A stretch of DNA of 18,880 bases from an uncultured candidate division Zixibacteria bacterium (lineage in GTDB: Bacteria; Zixibacteria; MSB-5A5; GN15; FEB-12). A program made the position numbers and the translations under genes. Below are positions 6,348 to 13,551 of the stretch, in pieces. The notes under the pieces are model-generated. The model made no database searches. It was not told where the DNA came from and saw only the letters and a program-made list of their open reading frames with translations. Numbering within the stretch: the first letter of the stretch is position 1; each line of letters starts with the position of its first letter. The stretch is from positions 1 to 18,880 of the forward strand of contig CAJVYT010000035.1 of the NCBI GenBank assembly GCA_913009765.1, in the 5' to 3' direction.

Positions 6348-8153
6348 TTACGATGGCTGTTGTAACGGTTTGAGTGTCAGCATCTCGATCTCATCTAATA
6401 AATTATCTAAATCTTTTTGAAATTTTTCTCTTTGAATTTGATTAAACTGATCCGCAATTTCATAATAATGTTCAATACCGCTCAGCAAATTCTGTTTAAA
6501 TTCTTGAAAATATTTTGTGGTCTTGTCTAAAAGTCCGTCAGAAGTTTTTTTCATCTCATCTTTTAGAAAATCAATATACAAATTTATTTCTTTGATAAAC
6601 ATATGAGAGCGGTTGTCATTGTGTAAAAGAGAAATCTTCCCGTAGATATGGTTAATCATTTCTTCTAAAGATGTAGCTTTTGAAAAATTAACAATATTTG
6701 GTCCGCAACAAACCGAAGGTGTTGCTTTTGGATCAATCCCTAAAGGAAGTGTGGCTGAACCTGCCAAATCATTACATATACATGATTTATCTGTGACATT
6801 GCTAATTAGTTGTTTGAAGATGTCCTTCGTAATATTTTCAGAATTTTGAATTTCTTTGAGTTTTCTTTTTTGAAAGACACGGGAGGCATGACAAATCGGA
6901 ACTTTTGTAAATTCAGTATTAGAGACTAAAAATCCTTTTGGACAGCTTGACCCCGGTTTATTTTGTTCTATTCTGTCTCTACGTAATTGCTCACTTGCAG
7001 ATGTTCTCAGATTCCAAAAAGGCACTCCAAGAGGTGAACTGTTACTTAAAAATACATCGGTATCAGCAGCAGCAATTAATTTTTCTAAATGTTCAGAATC
7101 AATATTTACAACATCGGGAGCTAAAAGAAAAGGCGTTCCCCATCCGGTTCCATCAACTTTATAGTGATGTAATAAAAGATTTTGTTCTTCGGCTGTTCCT
7201 ATACCGCCTTGTACTGTAACTCGAGTTTCGGGAGGGGTATCTAATGAATCTATACCTTTTTTAAGCAAATTTTTTGTATAAATTTTAAAAAGGTTCTCAA
7301 TAAGTTCATCTTTTTTTATACGGAACTCTTCCAAAATAGGACCCAAGAGATATCCTTGTGATGCAAATGCATGCCCTCCGCAATTTAAACCGGATTCAAT
7401 CCTAAATTCAGAGACCCAAAGCCCTTTTAATGCTAAAAATTTACCTTGAATAATTGCTGATCTAAAATCAGAAACTTTGAGGATAATTTTCTTTTTTATC
7501 TCACCTGTAGAATTAGGAAAGAAGTCTCTAAATTGTGGTATATATCCATAAAGACGACGGTTCATCCCCGCTGAGAAAATAATAGATGAATTTAGAGAAC
7601 TATTAGCAAAACCGCGCAGAGCTGATGAAGCATCGGAAAATTCAGATGGGAGTTTCTCACCATGATGATAAATATCACGATCTAATTTGGTCATAATATT
7701 GACATCAATTGAACCGATAGAAACAGCTTGTCTTAATTCTTCTTGGATTCTGGCTTTTTCTTGTTTATTATTTTCAGCAAGCATTAATTTATATTTTGAT
7801 TTTAAGTCTGAATCAGGGAGCATCTCAAAATATTTTGTAATCTTTGTACCATCTTCAAAAGGTGATAATCTGATTTGATTTGACTGTTCTTTAGTTAAGT
7901 CATTGAGTAAATTAAGATATTTTGTGATACGAGTTGCCCGAAAGTCGTTCTCTCTGTCGGAAACAGGTTCAAACGGCAAGTTATTCTGTTTGCTGTGGTA
8001 TTCTCTCATTTGCTCAATGAGAACATCATCCACTAATGAAAGAACAGAGGAAATACCATATTGGGCAACTTTTAGAGAAGTGTTAATAGTGAATCCGGTA
8101 CCCATAACCGGAATATGGAATGTATGTGGGTTGTGTGTATTTTTCATAACCAT
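6348..8153 (-). CDS. Uncharacterised 601-residue protein, nitronate-monooxygenase-like motifs with Cys-rich C-terminal half
   Basis: I do not recognise a characterised family, though close relatives seem to occur as hypothetical proteins in Bacteroidota and delta-proteobacteria (from memory). The N-terminus HIPVMGTGFTINTSLKVAQYG (13-33) resembles the opening strand of nitronate monooxygenase/2-nitropropane dioxygenase TIM barrels. Further on, NCGGHAF (257-263) resembles their GGH motif, and VTVQGGIGTAEE (312-323) plus GTGWGTPFLLAP (335-346) resemble their AGGI and G-T-x-F phosphate-binding elements, in the right order. An FMN-binding barrel is therefore plausible. Residues 70-250 form a large insertion. 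Cysteines at 404, 421, 458, 460, 482 and 483 could bind a metal or Fe-S cluster. The last 100 residues look helical or coiled. No signal peptide, so cytoplasmic. Start is ATG at 8153 (or 8147); no ribosome site is visible. Substrate unknown. Confidence 0.7.
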   Translation of the reverse strand: MVMKNTHNPHTFHIPVMGTGFTINTSLKVAQYGISSVLSLVDDVLIEQMREYHSKQNNLPFEPVSDRENDFRATRITKYLNLLNDLTKEQSNQIRLSPFEDGTKITKYFEMLPDSDLKSKYKLMLAENNKQEKARIQEELRQAVSIGSIDVNIMTKLDRDIYHHGEKLPSEFSDASSALRGFANSSLNSSIIFSAGMNRRLYGYIPQFRDFFPNSTGEIKKKIILKVSDFRSAIIQGKFLALKGLWVSEFRIESGLNCGGHAFASQGYLLGPILEEFRIKKDELIENLFKIYTKNLLKKGIDSLDTPPETRVTVQGGIGTAEEQNLLLHHYKVDGTGWGTPFLLAPDVVNIDSEHLEKLIAAADTDVFLSNSSPLGVPFWNLRTSASEQLRRDRIEQNKPGSSCPKGFLVSNTEFTKVPICHASRVFQKRKLKEIQNSENITKDIFKQLISNVTDKSCICNDLAGSATLPLGIDPKATPSVCCGPNIVNFSKATSLEEMINHIYGKISLLHNDNRSHMFIKEINLYIDFLKDEMKKTSDGLLDKTTKYFQEFKQNLLSGIEHYYEIADQFNQIQREKFQKDLDNLLDEIEMLTLKPLQQPS

Positions 8154-8159
8154 AAAGGA

Positions 8160-8187
8160 ATTACATAGAAAATAGTGTAAATGTCAA
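8160..8187 (-). promoter_or_regulatory. Sigma-70-type promoter for the 601-residue protein
   Basis: On the - strand TTGACA (8187-8182) is followed after 16 bases by TGTAAT (8165-8160). The predicted transcription start falls at about 8153, on the A of the ATG itself. With no Shine-Dalgarno sequence upstream, this suggests a leaderless mRNA, or use of the ATG at 8147. Confidence 0.5.
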
Positions 8188-8322
8188 GATGTTTTACAAG
8201 TCAGATAAAATAGTCTTAGATAATAATTTAAGAGAAAAAATAGGACAAAAATACAGGGCTTTCCAATTTTTTCTAAATTTGATTAATCTAATTAATAGGT
8301 TGAAATGTCTTATGAACGAAAA

Positions 8323-8344
8323 TAAGTTAGCAAATAATAACTTA
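8323..8344 (+). promoter_or_regulatory. Inverted repeat upstream of the small secreted-protein gene, possible operator
   Basis: TAAGTTA (8323-8329) and TAACTTA (8338-8344) form a perfect 7-bp inverted repeat with an 8-base spacer, ending 17 bp before the ATG at 8362. A TTGAAA at 8300-8305 could be a -35, which would place the left arm at the -10. No regulator is identified. Confidence 0.35.
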
Positions 8345-8361
8345 ACAGATTGGAGAATTAA

Positions 8362-8832
8362 ATGAAGAGATTACAAACACTATTCTTGGGACTGCTTGTT
8401 TTTACTGTCATGGCGGTTTTAGCACCAAGTACTCAAGCACAGACTTGTGACAGTACTCATTCAAACTTTGTTGATCTTGATGGTGATGGCTTTAACGATA
8501 ATGCACCGGATCAAGATGGTGATGGAATTCCGAATGGATTAGACCCTGATTATGTTAAACATGCCCAAGATGGTACCGGTATGCAAAAAGGAAAACGTAA
8601 AAACAGCGGTACAGCAGTCGGTACTGCCAGCGGTACCATGAACAAATTTCAAAAGAAAAATCGTTTTGGTAAAGCAAACTCTGCTAAATTTCAAAGCAGA
8701 GCATATAAACGTTCTGGTAATCAAGCATTCGGCACGGGTACCGGTGTTTGTGATGGCTCAGGACCTCAAGGAGGTTCTGCGGTTTGTGACGGAAGTGGTC
8801 CTAAAGGACCAAGAGGACGCGGCGGGAAATAA
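8362..8832 (+). CDS. Small secreted protein with TSP3-like Asp-rich loops and a Gly/Lys-rich tail
   Basis: A 156-residue exported protein of unknown function. Residues 1-26 are a classical signal peptide (KR, hydrophobic core, cleavage after TQA). The mature part begins with two Asp-rich, calcium-loop-like repeats, DLDGDGFND (38-46) and DQDGDGIPNGLDPDY (50-64), like thrombospondin type-3 repeats. A Lys/Gly-rich low-complexity region follows (75-125), then two copies of VCDGSGP (129-135 and 141-147) and a basic RGRGGK end. Cys29, Cys130 and Cys142 remain in the mature chain; there is no lipobox. The ATG at 8362 follows GGAGA. It stands 72 bp upstream of an outer-membrane barrel gene in the same direction, and the two may act together at the cell surface. 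Real gene: firm. Function: unknown. Confidence 0.8.
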   Translation: MKRLQTLFLGLLVFTVMAVLAPSTQAQTCDSTHSNFVDLDGDGFNDNAPDQDGDGIPNGLDPDYVKHAQDGTGMQKGKRKNSGTAVGTASGTMNKFQKKNRFGKANSAKFQSRAYKRSGNQAFGTGTGVCDGSGPQGGSAVCDGSGPKGPRGRGGK

Positions 8833-8885
8833 TTTCACTTAATACCTCCTGTGAAATGGAAGAGCGGCATTGTAGCCGCTTTTCC
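8832..8885 (+). ncRNA. Two abutting hairpins in the spacer before the outer-membrane protein
   Basis: Hairpin 1: ATTTCAC (8832-8838) pairs perfectly with GTGAAAT (8851-8857), with the loop containing ACCTCCT. Hairpin 2 begins at the next base: GGAAGAGCGGC (8858-8868) pairs with GCCGCTTTTCC (8875-8885) through 11 pairs including one G:U, with loop ATTGTA. Only four T follow, so it is not a clean terminator. It lies 20 bases before the ATG at 8905 and could attenuate, protect or regulate the downstream message. Confidence 0.55.
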
Positions 8886-8904
8886 TCATTTATATAAAAA
8901 AGAA

Positions 8905-9981
8905 ATGGATACGGCTTTGAAAAAAACTCTGATTAGTATCGGTCTCATAATTGTTATGAGCCCTTTTGTGTTTTCTGATACAATGGTATCTCTGGCAACC
9001 GAAGAAGGATACAGCAGTAATATATTTAACGATTCTTTTGCAATATCTGACTCCTATACAATATTGAGGTCAGATTTATTGATGTATCCGACAGATATGA
9101 TGGAAATAAATTTTTTTGGTGATTACAATAAGTATTCTCAAACAAGCGGGTTATCCAACCTATTGGGTGGTGTATCTGTTACATTAATTCCAACAAATGA
9201 AATGATGAAGTCACAAATATTCTTAAATGGTTCTCTGTCGTTTGTAAACTATGGTACAGAATTTAATTATTATAATAATACTGTTGTAAGCGGCAGCGGA
9301 AGTTGGAATTACCAATTTACAGAAAATCTAAATAGTAGAGTTGGAGTTGGGGCAAAATCGGTGTTTTATACTAATGCTTCATCGGTGTCAGATAATATCT
9401 ATTATGTGTATGGCGGATTGAATACAACAATTTTTTCACAAAACTCAATAGATATTGAAACAGCTTATTATAATAAAAAATTTAATACCGACGATTCTTT
9501 TAATAGTGATAATTCCTATGTTGATATTTCTGTTCGTTATTCTCGCCCTATAAGTAATGCTTTGGGAATGCGGATGTATTACATGAAACGTTTTCTGGAT
9601 TCTGCTGATGATTCATATATGCCCGGTTTTACAATTGATTATCTCTCACCCTGGTCTACTCTTTGGGGTGGAGACGTAGTAGGTTTTTCATTTAAACAAA
9701 TATTACCTAAGCAGTTCGTCATGACATTGAGTGCAGATTATAGTGACAAATCGTATATAGATCAACTTGAATCTGATTTATCCGAGGTGCCGGTCTATAC
9801 TATTACCTCAAGAGATGATATAACAAAAACATTTTTCATCCAATTTGAGAAAAAGTATTTTCAAACAACTTCTTTAATAATTCCTCGATTTACAATTAGT
9901 TATTTAGATAATAATTCTTCCATTGATTTATATAATTTTGAAAAATTAACATTTCACGGTTCAGTGAGTTTTAATTTTTAG
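8905..9981 (+). CDS. Outer-membrane beta-barrel protein, family not recognised
   Basis: A 358-residue exported protein. The preferred start is ATG at 8905, giving MDTALKKTLISIGLIIVMSPFVFS as signal peptide with likely cleavage before DTMVSLATEEGYSSN. A GTG at 8851 in the same frame is rejected because it lies inside the hairpins. The mature chain alternates polar and aromatic residues in strand-like blocks of about 10, separated by Asn/Ser/Asp-rich turns, for example FNYYNNTVVSGSGSWNYQF, and ends in FHGSVSFNF. A terminal Phe after alternating residues is the usual BAM recognition signature of outer-membrane barrels. The length suggests roughly 16-18 strands. No Shine-Dalgarno is clear before 8905. 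It is probably co-transcribed with the small secreted protein upstream. It could be a porin-like or surface-anchoring barrel; no substrate can be assigned. Confidence 0.78.
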   Translation: MDTALKKTLISIGLIIVMSPFVFSDTMVSLATEEGYSSNIFNDSFAISDSYTILRSDLLMYPTDMMEINFFGDYNKYSQTSGLSNLLGGVSVTLIPTNEMMKSQIFLNGSLSFVNYGTEFNYYNNTVVSGSGSWNYQFTENLNSRVGVGAKSVFYTNASSVSDNIYYVYGGLNTTIFSQNSIDIETAYYNKKFNTDDSFNSDNSYVDISVRYSRPISNALGMRMYYMKRFLDSADDSYMPGFTIDYLSPWSTLWGGDVVGFSFKQILPKQFVMTLSADYSDKSYIDQLESDLSEVPVYTITSRDDITKTFFIQFEKKYFQTTSLIIPRFTISYLDNNSSIDLYNFEKLTFHGSVSFNF

Positions 9982-10001
9982 AAGGAGTAATAAATTATTT
10001 A

Positions 10002-10030
10002 TTGATGATTCATAAAAATTTATGTATAAT
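10002..10030 (+). promoter_or_regulatory. Promoter of the marR gene
   Basis: TTGATG (10002-10007) is followed after exactly 17 bases by a perfect TATAAT (10025-10030). The predicted start near 10037 is only a few bases before the ATG at 10041. The -10 abuts a palindrome that matches the operator upstream of the pirin gene. Confidence 0.7.
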
Positions 10031-10042
10031 TCAACGTTAAAT
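10029..10042 (+). promoter_or_regulatory. Probable MarR operator 1 (autoregulation)
   Basis: ATTCAACGTTAAAT is a near-perfect palindrome with one mismatched pair. It agrees with the operator at 10518-10531 at 11 of 14 positions, including the core AACGTTAAA. It spans the end of the -10, the predicted transcription start and the start codon, so a bound repressor would block its own gene. Confidence 0.6.
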
Positions 10043-10499
10043 GGTGCAGGGTATGAAGAAAAAAAAATATAATAATGTCGAAGAAAGAGTATTGCAGACT
10101 TATGTAAAACTTATGAGAGGAACTGACTCGTTTACCTCAAGAACCCATAGGCATATTGCCGGTTTCAATTTGAGCCTTAGTCAGTTTCAGGTACTTGAAG
10201 TGCTGTATCATGTGGGACCGCTTTGTCAAAAAGAGATAGCACAAAAAATATTAAAAACTTCAGGAAATCTTACAACTGTTGTAGAAAATCTTACAAAGCA
10301 GGGTTTGGTTTTTCGTGAGCAGGATGAAATTGATAAAAGATTTTACTCAATTGACTTGACTGCAAAAGGAGAAAAACTTATTAAAAAAGTTTTTGAACAG
10401 CATTTAGAATTATTGGTTGACGAGATGTCAGTATTAACACACATAGAACAAGAACAATTGGCTCTTTTGTGTAAAAAAATAGGTTTGGGAACAATATAA
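10041..10499 (+). CDS. MarR-family transcriptional regulator
   Basis: A 152-residue winged-helix regulator. The HTH covers about residues 44-90 (LSLSQFQVLEVLYHVGPLCQKEIAQKILKTS, recognition helix NLTTVVENLTKQGLV), and the wing has the family's D-x-x-DKR pattern (DEIDKRFYSIDLT). A C-terminal dimerisation helix follows. The FQVLEVLYHVGPL...ILKTSGN segment recalls the MhqR-type branch that senses quinones and electrophiles, from memory. Cys62 next to the HTH and Cys144 could sense thiol-reactive compounds. Start is ATG at 10041 or 10053; neither has a good ribosome site, and the promoter places the transcript start near 10037, so leaderless translation from 10041 is possible. It is followed by a pirin gene, and both have the same palindromic operator, so it likely represses itself and pirin. 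Confidence 0.9.
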   Translation: MVQGMKKKKYNNVEERVLQTYVKLMRGTDSFTSRTHRHIAGFNLSLSQFQVLEVLYHVGPLCQKEIAQKILKTSGNLTTVVENLTKQGLVFREQDEIDKRFYSIDLTAKGEKLIKKVFEQHLELLVDEMSVLTHIEQEQLALLCKKIGLGTI

Positions 10500-10517
10500 T
10501 TTGTTCCCCGTTGTATA

Positions 10518-10531
10518 GTTTAACGTTAAAC
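10518..10531 (+). promoter_or_regulatory. Probable MarR operator 2, upstream of pirin
   Basis: GTTTAACGTTAAAC is a perfect 14-bp palindrome in the 59-bp gap between marR and the pirin gene. It overlaps a TATAGT (10514-10519) that could be a -10, though no convincing -35 stands at the right distance. It matches the palindrome over the marR promoter. Confidence 0.65.
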
Positions 10532-10558
10532 AGAAGATATTATGTTAGGTGATTAGGT

Positions 10559-11257
10559 ATGTTGGTAGTTCGAAAAGCAAATGAAAGGGGAGAAACAAAT
10601 CTTGGATGGTTAAAAAGCCGTCATACTTTTTCATTTAATATGTATCACGATCCCAAAAATGTTCATTTTCGTCAATTACGAGTACTCAACAATGATATAA
10701 TTACCCCCAAAGATGGTTTTGATATGCATTCTCATAACGATTTGGAAATGCTTACTTTTATTTACTCCGGTAAACTTGAGTATAAAGATTCATTGGGAAA
10801 TAGTTCACTCATTCAAGTAGGGGACATTCTTCGTATGACTGCCGGAAGCGGTATTATGCATTCTGAATTTAATCCCTCCGAGAATGAAGATGTGCATATG
10901 TATCAAATTTGGATATTTCCTGATAAAAAAGGTTTAGAGCCTTCGTATGAACAGGTGAGTTATAATAGAACAAATGCAGTCGGCAATTTTTTATTACTGG
11001 CATCTCAGGAGAAAAAAAAAGATACTCTGAGAATTAATCAGGATATGTCACTTTATCTATCAATACTGCCAACAGAGGAGGAAATCGAGTTTGCTATTTC
11101 TCAGGATAGATATATATGGATTCAAGTCGTTTCCGGAGAGCTTATTATCAATGGTATTATAGTTTCTACCGGTGACGGAGTTGCAGTTGTCGATGAAACA
11201 TTGCTGAAATTGCACGCAATAGCCGATTCTGAAATTTTATTGTTTGATTTAAAATAG
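10559..11257 (+). CDS. Pirin family protein (YhhW-like bicupin)
   Basis: A 232-residue cupin-fold protein of the pirin family, matching the length of E. coli YhhW, which has quercetin 2,3-dioxygenase activity in vitro. The N-terminal cupin has the full metal-binding set at the family positions: His57 and His59 in MHSHND, His101 and Glu103 in MHSEFNP. Also conserved are KANERGETNLGWLKSRHTFSF (6-26) and YQIWIFPDKKG. The C-terminal cupin (about 140-232) is degenerate, as usual in the family. Cytoplasmic. The biological substrate of pirins is generally unknown; links to electrophile or redox stress are common, which agrees with the MarR gene just upstream and the shared operator. Start ATG at 10559 follows AGGTGA at 10547-10552. 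Confidence 0.93.
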   Translation: MLVVRKANERGETNLGWLKSRHTFSFNMYHDPKNVHFRQLRVLNNDIITPKDGFDMHSHNDLEMLTFIYSGKLEYKDSLGNSSLIQVGDILRMTAGSGIMHSEFNPSENEDVHMYQIWIFPDKKGLEPSYEQVSYNRTNAVGNFLLLASQEKKKDTLRINQDMSLYLSILPTEEEIEFAISQDRYIWIQVVSGELIINGIIVSTGDGVAVVDETLLKLHAIADSEILLFDLK

Positions 11258-11567
11258 TGGAAAAACTCATATTGGATACGACTGAATCATGGACAAATTC
11301 TTTGTGCGACAGTCAAAGATGACATAATTGCTTCGTAACAATTAAATAGCCAAGAACTCAAATTCTCTCTTTTAAAAGTTTAAAAATCGACATATTGCAC
11401 ATTACATGTACGATAAATATTCAGAGTAGTTATGTTGATGTTTGGTGAAGTTTATGCCGATATATTGTGAGTACATTCGGGGATAGATTTCTGTTGATTA
11501 TTACAAAATACTCGCCTATCTTGGTCTGTTTTTCTTATTACACATTTATGAGAAGGAATTTTTTATT
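11258..11567. other. 310-bp intergenic spacer between pirin and arginine deiminase
   Basis: I find no convincing gene here. It holds a small palindrome CTTTTAAAAG (11369-11378), a possible promoter (11494-11522) and the AGAAGGA ribosome site (11551-11557) of the next gene. No clear terminator for the pirin gene is visible. Confidence 0.6.
11494..11522 (+). promoter_or_regulatory. Possible promoter of the arginine deiminase gene
   Basis: TTGATT (11494-11499) is followed after 17 bases by TATCTT (11517-11522), 45 bp before the ATG and upstream of a good ribosome site. Both hexamers deviate from consensus, so this is only plausible. Confidence 0.4.
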
Positions 11568-12836
11568 ATGTCAATACGGTCAGAATATCATCCCTTGAAA
11601 AAGGTTGTGGTACACCAACCAGGGTATGAATGGAATTTAGTTACTCTTGAACATAATATGCAGGAGAAATATCTTATTGAAGATGTTTTGTTTGCTGAAC
11701 ATGCCGCAAGAGATCATGCCGAGTTCACCTCCTGTATAAAACATGCTGTAGGTGAGGATTCAGTTATTGAATTTACTGAAATGTTATCAGATATTTTAGG
11801 TGATAGAGAAATACGCTCTGATATTGTCGGTGCTATTTCTGCGTTAGAGGGTGTGGGAATCAAAACGCATGATTTATTACTCTCCGACGAATTCTGCCAA
11901 CATGAACTTGCTGAAATTATGATAGCAGGAGCATTTAAACCTGATGAATCCGAGAATCAAGGGTATAAAGTACTTTTCCCGCCGGTTCCAAATCTTTTAT
12001 TTACACGTGACATCGGAATGTTTTTTAATGATGCGGTTATACTCAGCCATCCGGCTAAATCTGTGAGAAGACGAGAAGGGCTTTTAGCTCGGTATATTTT
12101 CAGAAATCATCCATTGTTTAAAGATATTGAGATTATTGACATTTTGGATGATGCTACTAGTCATGGACTGTCTGAAAATGTTCACCTTGAGGGTGGTGAT
12201 ATGATAGCATTGGACTCAGAAACACTTTTAATCGGTTGTTCGGAGCGTACCACTGAAACCGCCATTGAATTACTTACACAAAGACTTTTAACTGAACAAG
12301 TTACCAAAAGAGTGATAAAAGTAAAAATGCCGGCTAATCGGGCAACAATGCATTTGGATACAGTGTTCACTATCATAGGTGAGGATGATTGTGTGTATTA
12401 TCCCCGTTATTTTTCTGAACATGAAAGTTCGCTTCGATGTGATTGTTATACCTACGAATTGGTCAATGGCAGGGTGAAGTTGGTTTATGAATCTGCTCCA
12501 TTTTCATTATTTTCATCCTTAGAACGTTTGGGGTACGGATTTAATAATAAAATACCATGCGGAGGAGATATCCCGCATTATCAAACTCGTGAGCAATGGA
12601 CTGATGGTGCTAATCTATTTGCAGTTCTTCCACAAGTTGCTTTTATATATGAGCGTAATATTCAAACTATCAAAGCTTTTGAAAAAGTTGGGTATGCTAT
12701 TGTAACGCCAAAAGAATTTTTACTCTCAGATATTGATACGTTGGATAAGACGTTGATTACTTTGAGTGGTGCTGAACTGTCACGGGGCAGAGGCGGAGCT
12801 CGATGTATGACTATGCCGTTTGACCGAAGAGGATGA
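11568..12836 (+). CDS. arcA: Arginine deiminase
   Basis: Hydrolyses arginine to citrulline and ammonia in the cytoplasm, the first step of the arginine deiminase pathway for fermentative ATP or acid resistance. The 422 residues compare with about 410 for bacterial enzymes. All catalytic elements of the guanidino-group-modifying fold are visible: Asp148 in LLFTRDIG, Glu208 and Asp211 in LEGGD, His262 and Asp264 in MHLDTVF, and the nucleophile Cys413 in GGARCMTMPF. These correspond to Asp166, Glu224, His278, Asp280 and Cys406 of the Pseudomonas enzyme (from memory). The ATG at 11568 follows AGAAGGA with a 10-base spacing. No ornithine carbamoyltransferase, carbamate kinase or antiporter is adjacent, so either those genes lie elsewhere or the enzyme works alone, for example in nitrogen supply. 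Confidence 0.95.
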   Translation: MSIRSEYHPLKKVVVHQPGYEWNLVTLEHNMQEKYLIEDVLFAEHAARDHAEFTSCIKHAVGEDSVIEFTEMLSDILGDREIRSDIVGAISALEGVGIKTHDLLLSDEFCQHELAEIMIAGAFKPDESENQGYKVLFPPVPNLLFTRDIGMFFNDAVILSHPAKSVRRREGLLARYIFRNHPLFKDIEIIDILDDATSHGLSENVHLEGGDMIALDSETLLIGCSERTTETAIELLTQRLLTEQVTKRVIKVKMPANRATMHLDTVFTIIGEDDCVYYPRYFSEHESSLRCDCYTYELVNGRVKLVYESAPFSLFSSLERLGYGFNNKIPCGGDIPHYQTREQWTDGANLFAVLPQVAFIYERNIQTIKAFEKVGYAIVTPKEFLLSDIDTLDKTLITLSGAELSRGRGGARCMTMPFDRRG

Positions 12837-12854
12837 ATTAGCATACTTTTTCTG

Positions 12855-12882
12855 TTGTCTTTTCTTATAAATCTTTTATCTT
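12855..12882 (+). promoter_or_regulatory. Possible promoter of the sigma/CHAT operon
   Basis: TTGTCT (12855-12860) and TATCTT (12877-12882) are separated by 16 bases, about 50 bp before the sigma-factor ATG. The match is weak, and an autoregulated ECF promoter of unknown consensus could lie in the same 96-bp gap. Confidence 0.3.
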
Positions 12883-12932
12883 ATAAAGTGTATGCATAAA
12901 CAGATTTTTTATACGCAGTAACACTTTCAACA

Positions 12933-13502
12933 ATGACAAAAACTGACAAATTTAAGTATCAAAAGCTAATTGAGCGATGTATAAATGGTGATGAATCCGC
13001 TTGGGAAGAATTGGTTGAAAAGATAACTCCGGCGATATTATCTGTTTGTAGAATAATGAGGTTGTCGTCAGATGAGTCGTTAGATATTTTTGGTCAAGTC
13101 TGTTATTTGCTGCTGCAAAATTTATACAAACTAAAATCGTCAGATAAAATTATCGGGTATGTCTCAATGATTACCCGTCGAGAAATTTTAAGAGTAATTC
13201 GGAGAAAACAGTTTTTTGATAATATAGATACTGAAATTACAAAGTCTATATCTGTCACAAAATTTAAAAAACCGGATGAATTATTAGAAGAAACAAAAAA
13301 TTTAGAATCATTATTGAAAGCAGTGGTGGAACTTCCTGAAAAAGAATATAAGTTAATATGGTACTTGTTCTTAGATGATGAAGAACCAAGCTATGAGGAG
13401 ATTTCTGAAAAATTAGATATTCCGGTCGCTTCTATCGGACCTACACGAATCAGGAGTTTGAAAAAACTTAAGAAAATATTGAAGAGAAAAGGTTTTAAAT
13501 AA
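12933..13502 (+). CDS. ECF-type RNA polymerase sigma factor
   Basis: A 189-residue two-domain sigma factor. Sigma-2 (about 10-95) includes CINGDESAWEELVEKITPAILSVCR, the core-binding helices ending in GYVSMITRREILRVIRRK, whose basic residues fit the -10 recognition region. After a linker (96-120), sigma-4 (about 122-185) has LPEKEYKLIWYLFLDDEEPSYEEISEKLDIPVASIGPTRIRSLKKLKKIL, with an HTH at about 153-182 that would read the -35. No sigma-3 or region 1, so it is of the ECF class. It heads a four-gene cluster with a putative regulator, a TPR-CHAT protease and a subtilase. No Shine-Dalgarno precedes ATG 12933. Which promoters it reads cannot be told from the window. Confidence 0.9.
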   Translation: MTKTDKFKYQKLIERCINGDESAWEELVEKITPAILSVCRIMRLSSDESLDIFGQVCYLLLQNLYKLKSSDKIIGYVSMITRREILRVIRRKQFFDNIDTEITKSISVTKFKKPDELLEETKNLESLLKAVVELPEKEYKLIWYLFLDDEEPSYEEISEKLDIPVASIGPTRIRSLKKLKKILKRKGFK

Positions 13503-13527
13503 ATAATGTATTTTATGCTTTTGTTGC

Positions 13528-13541
13528 GTCTCTTAAGAGAC
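13528..13541 (+). promoter_or_regulatory. 14-bp palindrome before the putative anti-sigma gene
   Basis: GTCTCTTAAGAGAC is a perfect palindrome lying between the sigma stop and the next gene, directly upstream of that gene's AGAGG ribosome site (13542-13546). It could be an operator, or in mRNA a 5-bp stem with a UUAA loop that tunes translation of the second gene relative to the first. Confidence 0.45.
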
Positions 13542-13551
13542 AGAGGTAGTT

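Noticed and set aside
8851..8904. GTG start extending the outer-membrane protein by 18 residues
   Set aside because: The extension is encoded within the two hairpins, lacks a ribosome site and would bury the signal peptide.
10005..10040. Eleven-codon leader frame ending just before the marR ATG, behind GAAGGAG
   Set aside because: It overlaps the -35 and -10 of the marR promoter, and the ribosome site is too far from its ATG.
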